Program-made: the position numbers and the translations under genes | Shown here: piece after piece, positions 43,936 through 55,600 of the stretch | How positions within the stretch are numbered: position 1 is the stretch's first letter | Layout: every line of letters begins with the position of its first letter | Notes under the pieces: model-generated | The model's database searches: none | What the model saw: the letters and a program-made list of their open reading frames with translations, nothing else | What the model was told of the DNA's origin: nothing | Assembly (NCBI GenBank): GCA_963978895.1 | Contig: OZ022247.1 | Location: 7,395,568 to 7,459,567 of the forward strand | DNA: 64,000 nt | Direction: 5' to 3' | DNA from: Erpobdella octoculata | Taxonomy: Eukaryota > Annelida > Clitellata > Hirudinida > Erpobdellidae

Positions 43936-46357
43936 AGTAGTTCATTCATGTTCGCTGGTGTGTTACTTGGTATTTCGATTTAAGAACTTGGGACCTTTCA
44001 TTCCACACGAACATATTGAGGTGGATGGATCATGAACTTATTATTGAGGTGGATCATCATCATGGCCGTGCTATTATACTTACCGTCTCTGGTGTAGCTC
44101 AATAATAATATTTCTGGGCTAGGCATTAAAGATTTGAATTGAATTAAATAGGTGTTTCTGCCTATTACAAAATATAATATGTAAATGATCCTAAACATAC
44201 TTCTCATTTTTATCATTGTTTGGTGATTTCAGGCTGAGCTTTTTGATGATATCCTAACTTTCTTCATTTTAGTAATATCTATTTCCACATAGCTGATTGG
44301 ACATTAGTGAATTATCTAGTTATGAAGCCTGCCTATTTGTTTATTTTAATTGTGTGTGTTTGCTGAAATGAGAAAGTGCTGAGTCATTTTTAATAGGTTG
44401 TTCATTCTTCCTCTTGTTGCTGATTGGTCGCTTCCACTTGTGATTCTTGCTACTACTCAGTCATAAATGTTTGCCATGCCCCGAAACTTTTGTGTTTTTA
44501 GATTCTTCGTTTGCTGGTGGCGTCTATTTTCTTTATTATTTTTCTATGTTTTTAGTGCTTTTATCAAGATCAACTGTTCATAATTATATCAGCTGGGTCA
44601 TTAGGTTGCCAAGACGATCGGGTCGATCCGCGAGACATGGTCGTAGCACTTGCGTATTGTTGTGCTTATTGTATTGCATTTTTATTTTTATTCCCTTAAA
44701 GAATCTTAGAACAAAAGTTTTTCACATCCATTGGTTGCACTTCTTGCTGCTTTGCTGCATGCTTTCATTGTGATTTACAGGCTTGTCTCTATTGTGGTAT
44801 TTTACTTCCTAAAAGGCCACATTAGTTGACGGTTTGTAGAATTTCCTCGAGGACCTCTCACAGTTTTTTTACAATTGTGGGTAAAGTTATTTTTTGTACA
44901 AACTGATTTTCGAATTTTCCACATCCTTTTTTAGTTGTTGCTTTGAAACTGTATTTCCATAAAGTTTTCCCTAAATAAAAAAAAGCATTTGTTTGAGTTA
45001 CAATAAAACTGAAATTTATAGGTGGTGGTTATTTCATGTTTGATATCTGCAGCCTGGTGTTTTAGTGTGTATTAATATTCCTGAACTTTCTTAATAGAGA
45101 CTTTCTCACTATTAAAGTACAGTACTTTTTCTAGTAAGAAAGTTCAGGAACTCCTTTCACGTCTGTTTTTTTGCAAGAAGTTATACTTGAATTTATCCAC
45201 CCTCCCAAGCTATGATTTACCAGATGTTTTAAGAAATTAGCATTTTACAAAAAATGAAAGCAACTACTGAAAAATTGTTTTGCGTGTATATATATGGCTT
45301 CAGCCATCCAGTTATGCTCTGGTGTATGTTGTCTGCTTCCATAGTACTTTTTCTTCCAGACATCTGTGTCTCTATTACTTTAATTATGCCTCTTTCGTGA
45401 AATGCAGCATCTTGAAAGGAGAAATAGGAGGCTGAATTAAGAAGTAAAAAATCCCATGCTATATAAGTGTGAGAATACTGATTGCAGACAGAGCTGTGGT
45501 TTTAATAAAAATGAAAAGATTTATTAATAAGAACTCTGAAATTGTTGTTCTAAAATTTGGTTGAAGCAATGTTGAGACCCAAGCTTATTTATTTACAAAC
45601 ATTTACAAGCTGAAGCTTTATCTGCCCTACCCTGTCAGCAATTATTTATATAAGAGAGCTGCGCGCAACTGTTGGGCAACCAAAATGACTTTTATTAAAA
45701 CTTAATTTTATGTTTGGATTTTCAAAACGAGAATTAAACTGCGCTGTAGAATACCAAAAGATGATTTCAAGACTTGTTTTATTTTTTAAATTCAACTATG
45801 CTGAGAGTTGCTGGAGGTAGTTAAGAAGGACCTTGACTAGATTCGATAAATCTAAGTCGATTACTTTCTTCAGTTAAAGATTATATCAATTTTATATCTT
45901 TTGTGACTATTTCGGTATTATTTTTTTTAAATACGCATTTTCAAAATCTTAACAAAAGATAATTCTTAAAAAAAATTTAACACAAGAATCAATGTGGAGT
46001 GACGAATAATTATTTTATTAATACCAAGAAAAAATTTAATATATGTAAAAATGTTACAAATGCTTTTAATAACCGGTAATTATTTCGAGTGTCTTACATC
46101 TCCTCTTTAATTTTTTACAAATTTAACAAGCTCCATGACAACGTGTTTTACTTCATTATTTTTAGAAAAATTCAACCAACGAACTCCATAACAACCATAG
46201 CTACTTACTTAACTATTATCACTTTTCAAGTTGTTGGTGGTTTTACAAAGCATAAAATAAAATTACGACCTGTCCCACTTAAATAAGAAAGCTACTCGTG
46301 TAGCACAATACTCCTACCTGATATTCTATTTTATTATAAACTATATAAAGCTATCTA
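43936..46357. other. Convergent intergenic region; Ral 3' UTR and Ig-gene downstream DNA
   Basis: No supported ORF. Candidate polyadenylation signals aataaa occur near 44974 and 45002. A strong hairpin is at 45078-45150. The rest is AT-rich without repeats that I can recognise. Confidence 0.5.
45078..45150 (+). promoter_or_regulatory. Perfect 16-bp stem hairpin downstream of Ral
   Basis: ttcctgaactttctta pairs exactly with taagaaagttcaggaa 40 bases later. The loop contains a second palindrome, aaagtacagtacttt. If transcribed it would form a nested stem-loop in the Ral 3' UTR; it could also be a tiny foldback element. Role unknown. Confidence 0.5.
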
Positions 46358-46611
46358 TCACGGACTGAGAATCTTAAATGTGTATATTCCCTCATCGTCG
46401 TCGTTTACTCTGTGGATCAACAACATGTGCAAGAGGCCACCAAGTAAATTTTTCGTCTCGTATTTTACAGTCGATTTCCTGCTCAGTTTTACTCCATCTT
46501 TCAGCCAAATGGCTTGTCTCCTCTCTTTCAGTATGACGTCAATTTGTACAGTCTGTCCTTTGAAGTCGACATCGTCTGTCATTGAAAATCCTTCATCTCC
46601 TGGTAAAGTTT
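46358..46611 (-). CDS. Ig gene terminal exon: last Ig-like domain
   Basis: [20 protein letters not shown] leads to [13 protein letters not shown] strand, [13 protein letters not shown] (core W) and [18 protein letters not shown] followed by TGA. This is an I-set Ig domain ending the protein within a few residues. The exon before (47293-47182) reads [20 protein letters not shown] and shares phase. Confidence 0.8.
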
Positions 46612-49600
46612 CTGCAATTGTTTTTTTAAACAATTATTAGTTAAAAAGGTGAGAGAAAAATTGTGTGCATGCCAGAGAGACACTGGTTTTTACTAGGGTA
46701 CTGCACGGGCCGATTTTTCGCGGTCCGGTCTGTTCCGTTTTTACAGGCCTAAAATTCTTATATTGGCACAAAAAACTTTGGCCTGACTTTACTTCAAACC
46801 CGGCACGTGCAATACTTTAGTTTTTACAATAGTTTGACGAATCAAAAGCTGTCCTAAAGATCGTAGTTGAGAAACAGTTTTAACTCATTTTTTTGACAGC
46901 AAACTGATCAAATCAGGAAAGCAAAATTAACTTCTAATGTGCTTGCCGTTGCTCAGCTAAATATATTCTCTGTTAGTCCTTCATGTGCATATGATAGATC
47001 AGGGGTTTGGGTCAGCGTTTGAATATAACAATCTATTATATAGGCCATTAAAGCCTAAGAATTTAGATATTGTAGTTTAAGCCATTTCAACATTAGTATT
47101 ATTTAATTTAATAAACTTTCGCTGTCAACCTAGCTTTTGATTTTTCAATATTACTAAATAAATGATGAAATAAAGACTAACCTCCTCTAAAATCAAAGTC
47201 CGATACCGAGTTGATGGACCACTTCTGAAGGATGGTCTTACCAGCATTGTGACTGTCAAAATATGCTTTCTTCACAGCCCACCTTCTGAAACTCTGCAAA
47301 AATAATTTCAATAATAATATTTCAATGTAATAATAATCTATATATATAATTTCCAATGTATGTATGTATGTATGTATGTATGTATGTATGTATGTATGAA
47401 TGCAGTAGCGGATCTAGGGGGCCGGGGGGACCATTCCCCCCCGTAGATTTCAAAATTTATTTTTTTGAAGTATTTAAAAAAAATTATAACACTATTAATA
47501 CGAGAAATGAGGTTTAAATTTAGGAATAAATCTAAAAAAAGTTCAAATTGAACAAATTTAGAAAAAAAATTGACTACTTTTGAGGTAAAGTAAGAAATTT
47601 TTAGCATCCGGTATTTGTTTTCTAATGGTGTTTGTGGATTCAAGATCGAATATTTGCTTTTCCCGCTGTTTTTGGCCCCACCCCGCCTCGCCAGGTTTGG
47701 CCCCCACCATTTTTTGCCCCCCCCGCTAAACAAGTCTAGATCCGCCACTGTATGTATGTATGTATGTATGTATGTATGTATGTATGTATGTATGTATGTA
47801 TGTATGTATGTATGTATGTATGTATGCAGGGCCGGATTAAAGCATTTGGGGGCCCTAGGCCAGACAAATTGCGGGGCCCCTCGCATAAAATAAACTATAG
47901 ATCAAGACTCTATTGAGAGTGGTATAACACCCTTTAACATATATACATGATACAGTAGGCCCTACAAACAGCAATATAACGAAACCATTCACAATGCATT
48001 TGCAACTTGCAACAAATTCCAACCATCATGCTAAACTTCGAAAGTACTACATAAAGTACTACATTCATATGTCATATTACAATAAACAATCCCTCATGCT
48101 ACCATCATACAAATTTACCAAAACGCAAGAAGTGACCATCCATCATTGCTTATTGATTATGAAGAAAATGTTGTACATCATAGATTATGTGATTACCTAT
48201 ATAGTAACCTACATAACTTTGGCAGTTAGCTGAGTTAGGCTTCCTGGTGTCTACAGTGTTTTCTTCCTAGATTTCAATTTGGCAAATTCTGCAACAATAT
48301 TTTCAAAGTTAATATTGTTGGTCAAGTCGGCTTCAATGGTCAAGAGAGACAAGTCACAAAGCTTCTCTTGGCCCACCGTTGAACGCAGCTGATTTTTCAC
48401 TCTCTTTAGCACAGAAAATGATCTTTCTCCCTCCGTGTTAGCGACGGGCAATGTCAGGTAAAGTCTGAAGGCAGTATCGACGTTTGGAAACGCTTCAGAT
48501 ATTCCGTGTTCTCGCATGCGTCTCAAACAAGCTGGAGGTGAAACATCTTCTGTAGGATACTGCTTGATGTAACCAACGAATTGAATTAGCTCATCCTCAA
48601 ACACTTCTTCACGTAATTCAGCTTCAGAAGATGTCAACAACGTAAACAGGAAGCCAAACCGGTGCCTCAATTTCGAATACACCTCCGTTTTCCGAACTAA
48701 TTCCGTCAACAACGAATCTAGAATGGGAAGATATGTTGACGTCCTGAATCTTTCCCTGGGGGACAGCTGTACCTCGGAATCCACCTCGTTGAATAGCCAC
48801 ATGCTCGCGCATGTTCTGCACGATAGCTAGAATCTTCCACCAACAACTTTGCTTTATCTTCATAGGAAAGGTAGGCTTCTTCAGTGCGAATGGAGCTGAT
48901 GAATGAGTGCAAGCTTTCGTAAAGAGAAACACAGGTTGCAAGATCAATGTTCACTTTCTGCAAGGTTTTGCTTGTGAAATTGAAGCGTTCAAGAATGGAA
49001 TCCCAAACTACACACAGCACAGCCATTTCGAGAGTTTCCATTTTAGTGGCTAAACTGGATGCATCATTCCTTGTGGTTGCAGTCTGATCTTTGTCATTGG
49101 CAAGCTGTTGAAGAGCTGAAAGTATTCCTGAATAGTTATGTCTCAGAGCGCGAGTTGCGTCAGCTCTAGCAGACCAACGTGTGGTTGACAAAGACTTCGG
49201 AACAATACCATCTATACAAGCTGAAAGAATTGCCAAGCGGTGTGTGGAGGCGGAAAAGGAGGCTTGCACCATCCCAAAGAATGATACAGCATGGACACAA
49301 CATTCAGCGGCACATGTTCCAACAAGGTTCAGTGAATGAGCAGAACACGGAACGAACTCAACCAGCTTGTTCACACGCTTTAGTCTAGCTTGAACTCTTC
49401 CGTATTTCCCAGACATATTGCTAGCGTTATCATAACTTTGGCCACGACAGTCAGATATACAAATTCCATATTCGGACAATGTTTCCAAGATGACTTTGGA
49501 CAAAATCTCACTATCGTGACTGGAAATTGGAATGAATTTGATGAATCTTTCAACTGGTTTACCACTCAAATCAATGAAACGCAGAATGAGGGTCAACTGG

Positions 49601-52600
49601 TCAACATGACAAATATCTGGAGTGGAATCCACGCTGATTGCGAAATACTTGGCTGTTTTCACTTGTGATATGATAGTCAATAGAACTTCTTTAGCCATCA
49701 GCTGAATGAACTCATTACAAGTAGTGGAAGACAGATATGAAACAGAACCTCTACCAGCATTGCCATAGCGAGAAATATGACTGGCAAGAAACGGATCAAA
49801 CTGAGAGAGAAGTTCAATCAATCCCAGAAAATTCCCATTATTGCAGGAGCCTAAAATCTCATCTTGTCCACGAAAAGCAAGTCCTCTCTGTGCAAGAAAT
49901 TTGACAACTGTAACAACCCTCCAAAGAACGTTCATCCAATAGCCACGTTCCATTTCAAACTGAGCCTCAAGGTGAGAAGTAATGTGACCTTCGCTTTTAC
50001 CAAGAGATATGCTAGCAACAACAGAATTTCGGTGTGCAACACTATTCTCATGTTCCACTAGACGATACCAGTCATTAAAAACAATTGTGAATTGATCTAC
50101 ACTGCCAGAAAAGAGTTTGCATGCTGAGCAGTACACTCTGCCAGAAGTCTGAGAATAAAGTAGCCATGTTCGCTTAACAGTCTCATCATTGGGAAGTTTC
50201 CTGAAAAACATCGACGAACTCAAGTACCTCGTTCTCCCATCATCATAAAGGTGTGCTGAATTAACGAAGCTAATGTCGGTAACCTGTATATAGTTGGCTG
50301 CGATAAATGACGTTCGGAGTTCGTCCGTAACAGCTGTCCATGTAGCAGGATCCGTCAAACAATGGTTGGATTTGGAGGGTGATTGTGGCCGTGGCGGTTC
50401 CGGTTCCTCTTCCACCGAGACATTAGGCTCTGAAACCAACGCAGTGGGTTCCACTTCAACGTGAGTAGACGGAGGCTTTGGTCTACAGAACAAGTCTGTA
50501 ATTTTGGGCATGCTAACCACGTCTTTCCGCTGTTTCTCTTCTTCCAGTGCTTTCTTTTTTCCGTTTCTCCTGGCCACTTTCGTACGAACGTCCGATATCA
50601 CGATTTCTTGCCCCCCTAAGGTTTTGCTGAAATGACGTCCCTGTTAAATGGTATGTAAAATTGGCTGAAACTTCATGCTTACTAACTCCGAATAGATTTT
50701 ATACATGCGATTGCTGAGGTTGGGTCGTTATTTAAATATGGTACACTAGCCGGTAGAATAGAATGGCAAGTGTTACACAATCACATAAATCAAATAAAAC
50801 ACATGCTTTTGTTAATCTCATAGGCAACATTGTCACAGTCAGCCCATTGTTTATCAGTAGAATGAGCAGATAATGGAGCGAAGCCCAGCGCTTGATTTTC
50901 TTGCTAAATCGGGGATTAACGGACCTCGGGATTAACGGACCTCGGAATCCCGGGATTTATGAACCTCGGGATTAACGATATACAATCATCTCAACATGTT
51001 TTTGGAGACTAAATTAAAATTTACCGACATACCTCTTAAGGCTTTGGCGTGCACAACAAGCACACAAATTTAAAAAAAGTATTATAGCATTCTAATGCAG
51101 CCACGGAAATACAGCAGATCTATCATCTTAAATAGCATTATTACTATTACGCTGGAGGACGCCATTTCGATACGCCAAATTCAAACATTCAGCCGCGCTT
51201 TTCTAGACACACGCCATCGTCGATATTATTGAGCTTTTGAATTTTTGAAAAAGGCGCGACAAGTTTGTTTGTTAAATTTGATTGATCTTAGATACTACTC
51301 GATAAGATTTATTATTCAATCAATTCAACTGAACTGAAAAATAATATTTACCTCTTTTTGCGTACATACGCATTTGTTGGAGACGGTCTCGATTTCTGGA
51401 AGTTGAAGCCATGACTACAACTACTAAAAATTCTAAATACGATCTAGGAGATTCTTCTAAGTTCAAACGGATTACGGTACATTCAACGATTATATTCAAC
51501 GACTAGAATAAATATTAACAAATGATGTGATATGCATTGCAATGCCCGATGACGTCACATCGAACGCAGATGTTTACTGTGCCTATTAATATCTAGAGAG
51601 AGAGAGTGAGACACCATAGAGTAAACTGAACTAATAAATAAATCTTTTCTGCGTCTGCGAAATGCAAGGTGGTAGATGTTTGACGTTGAGAGGGCCCGCA
51701 ATTCGGGCCGGCAAATTAGTACCGTTCCGCCGTCCAGCCCGTCCTCAAAATTATACTTTACAATTACAACCACTGGCCACACTTTTTTACCTTGTTCAGC
51801 GTGGGGCCCCTAAAACCGCGGGGCCCTAGGCCATGGCCTAGTTGGCCTGTGCGTTAATCCGGCCCTGTATGTATGTATGTATGTATGTATGTATGTATGT
51901 ATGTATGTATGTATGTATGTATGTATGTATGTATGTATGTATGTATGAATGTATGTATGTATGTATGTATGTATGTATGTATGTATGTATGTATGTATGT
52001 ATGTATGTATGTATGTATGTATGTATGTATGTATGTATGTATGTATGTATGTATGTTAGAGAGTGACACGGTAATACCGACCGCGGTTACCGCGGTTATA
52101 CCGCGGTAACGGGAACAAATTTCAATAATTTCACCATTACCGCGCGGTAACGGGGAAAAAATGGGGGGAAAATTTGTGGTAATGGGGAAAATTTTGACGG
52201 TAATTCCGCGGGAACGGTAATGAAGTTTTAAACTAATTTTTAAAAAGTCAAAAAATATTTTTAATTTTTTTTTGTACTTTGTTTTATCGTCTTTGTATTT
52301 TGTTTTATCGTTTTTGTACTTTGTTTAGCTAATTCTACCGGAGTATCTTTCTTTTTGTATTTCATTCCGGTTGAATGTCTTGGTTTTGAATCGGTTTAAT
52401 TTCAATAGTACATTTTCGCTTGTAGTTTTAAATAACATTGAAATGGGAAAATTCGACATCGAAAAATTAATTTCAATTAAAAGTGAACGCTTGCGATTCG
52501 ACAAATGTCAAGGCACTCATGGATTGAAGAACTAATATTTTTTACTATCTTATTTCATTTAAGCCATAACTATCTTTTTTCAAATTTTTTTAATAATTAA

Positions 52601-55600
52601 CTTCAAAATACAAAATAAACTTGCATAAAAATTTAGGGGACAATGAGGGTTTGGGAATGATAGCTGCGGGGATGGGTAGGGGATGGTGACAGATATTGAG
52701 GGGATGGGGTGGGGATGGGGACAGATATTGAGGGGATGGGGACATGGGGCGAGGGGACAGTGAGGGGACGGGAAGAGAGTTTTCTTTGCGGGGTGGGGAT
52801 GGGAAAGAAATGTTGTCCCCGTGTCACTCTCTAATGTATGTATGTATGTATGTATGTATGCAGGGCCGAATTTAGGGCTGTTCTACGGGTTTAAACTCCC
52901 CCAAATTATGGGAATTTTTTAATGTAATAGTTTATAGTCATTAAGACCAGGTGTTTCAAGACTGAGATGGCTGTATGTAGGAATTGCTAAGGTACTTCCT
53001 GTCGTAGATAATATTGGATCTTTCCAACTGTCCCTCCTCCTTCATCCAGGCTTGGGACTGGCTCTCAATTAGCGAGGCGGAGTTTTATGAAGAAAAAATA
53101 AGTTAAATGTGAAATTTTATGACAGTTGTTTTTTATACATTAGAAAAAATCATATCTTACATCCTCGCTTACATCAAAAGCTCTACTAGCAATAAAAGAT
53201 TAACTCTAGTAATAGTAATAATATACACACACAATTTCATAGACTGATTAATTTATATTTAAAAGGTGATATATTGAGTTGGATATAATAAACGAAAAAA
53301 ATAATTAGAAACCCCGTACATCATCATCACTCCCTAAAGAAACTCTCCCTTGACTTCTGGTGCATAGAATTTCTAAAACGATATTTCCTTCCGTCACATC
53401 TTCTTTGAGAAGGCGAGTCTTTACCATTTCAGTTTCTAGGGCTGTTGGAAATTTAAGTTTAATTCTTAAACAACTAAGAAGAAGAAAAAGATGAAAAAGA
53501 AAAAGAAGAAGCTGTTATAGTGACCTCTGACGGTTAGTTCTGAACTGGTGACCTTACGACCTCCCTTGTTTGACACCTCAACGCTGTATCGATCAGAATC
53601 TAAGATACGAACGTTGTTAATGACCAGCTGGTATGAATGACGATAATCATCATTAATAAATGAATAATGACTTTCGTTATCTTCTTCTATCAGCATTTGA
53701 TTTTTGAACCTGGAAGATAATAATCAGCAATAACAATAATATTTTAATTAGATTTCCAGCATTTTTTGCATTGGTAATGAAACTAGGACATTTATTGCAG
53801 AAATAAATATTATCTGGCAAAATTAAATTAGTCATGGTAAATTATTTACACAAAAAATGAAACAGCTGACAATTCCAACTGACCATCGTATATTGAATGG
53901 AGGACTCCCTGAAACCTTAACAAGGAATGTACATTTGTTTCCCTCTTCAATGATATAATTTTGAGGAAATGTTTCAATCTTTGGCTCAATTACGTCACCT
54001 ATTTTCTCTGAAAAGATCAAAAAATCATCATAAAAATCTATTAAATGCAATTAAAATACACAGCCCTTTTACTGGGCCAGTTAATAACCTTTCAAAAAGA
54101 GTTGTGAGCTGCACGAACTTTCTCCAGCCTTATTCCAGAGTCTTGCTCTGTATACTGCTCTGTCATCTGGAACAACTTGTGAAATCATCAGAAAATATCT
54201 ACCATTGAATTCCTTCATTGATATTCTCTCCGACGGACTGATCAAAACTTCATTTTTGAACCTGAAAACAATTACAAAATGTCAAGCTTTTATTTTTTTG
54301 TCGTGCCTATGTACAATCGCAAAATGTTACTGAAAACTTAGAACAAACCATTGAACGTTTGGAGAAGGTCTACCAATTGCTGAAACATCAAAAGTGCAAG
54401 TTTTATGCAATTCCACAATCTGATTGTACATTTCATCCGTAATTATTGGCTTGACAATTTTTGTTGAAAAATCTTGTAAAAGAAAAATAAAATAAACCCA
54501 AAACAGTGATTAATTACATTTTAAATCTGGCGTTCAAAAGATAAAAATCTTACTTTCAGATACTAAATCACTGATGACAGACAGTTTAGCAGCAGCAAAT
54601 GTTTTTCCAGCCCCATTTGAGGCAACGACTTGAACGTTTCCAGCATCAGACGTCTCCATTCTGTTGATGATGAAAGTTTGACTGATCATCTCAAGACCAT
54701 CAAAACTGGCATCGGCTGAATCTACGTTGCTTTCGATAAATTGAAAGTTGCTAGTTTCTTCCACAGTTCTACCGTTCAGAGACCTAAATAATAATATAAA
54801 TAAATAATTATAAATTCTTTAATTTCCTGGAACCACAAAAAAAATTTAAAACACCATTTCAGGCGTGGTCGAGGACTTCCAGCTACAATGCATTCCATGA
54901 CTATCTGCTCTTTTTCTTTACAAGATACAATGTCGGGAAACTTCTTTACAAAGAAAGGAGCAACAAAGTCTAAAAATGATTAAATCAACAGAATATTAAT
55001 AAAAACAAACTTTGTTTAACCAACATTATTCACAGGTATAAATAGCCACATTTCAAACCTAGGACGTTGAGCTTCGCCACAGCCACGACTTCCCCAGCCA
55101 TGTTGGCGGCATGAAATTCATATGAACCTGCATCATCAAGGTGAACATCATCAAGTTTCAAGGTGCATTGGGTCTTATTTGAATCAAGAATTTTTCTTTC
55201 AGTGTGAAATCTGGTGTCATCTGTGATCAAGCGCTCTTCTCTAAACCTATTATAGTTGTTAAATATTATTACAAATAAAATTTTAGTTTTTGTTGAATCA
55301 CAGTATTTTTATAACTTCTTTTTTATAATAATAATTTTGTAAAGGCTCATTAAAGAAACTGATAACCATTTTGTTTCAAGGTTTTGATTCCCATAGAGCA
55401 AAACAGAGAAAGAGCATCTTTCCCGAGGATGAACATTACATATCAGCTTGCCTTCCAATATAGTCGGAATCACAATCTTCTCTAAAAAAGTATAGAAATA
55501 CGTTAATTACAGTCAAATATCTAAAAGAAACAATTGAACAACAATGTGAGAATAAAATAGAGCTGCAAACCTTCAACAAAAACTTTGGCCAAAGTGGATA

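Larger units (their letters stand above)
47827..51867. mobile_element. hAT transposon, 4.04 kb, ends intact, in a TATG array
   Basis: Left end cagggccggattaaagc and right end complement of cagggccggattaacgc share a 14-bp perfect terminal repeat, continued by imperfect GC-rich text (gggggccctaggcca on the left; ggccctaggccatggcc on the right). Both flanks read tatgtatg, compatible with the 8-bp hAT target duplication, though the repeat context makes this weak proof. It carries a ZMYM1-like transposase on the minus strand broken by one frameshift. A short tandem repeat of cgggattaacggacct lies near 50925-50985. It sits in the Ig gene's last-but-one intron. Confidence 0.9.
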
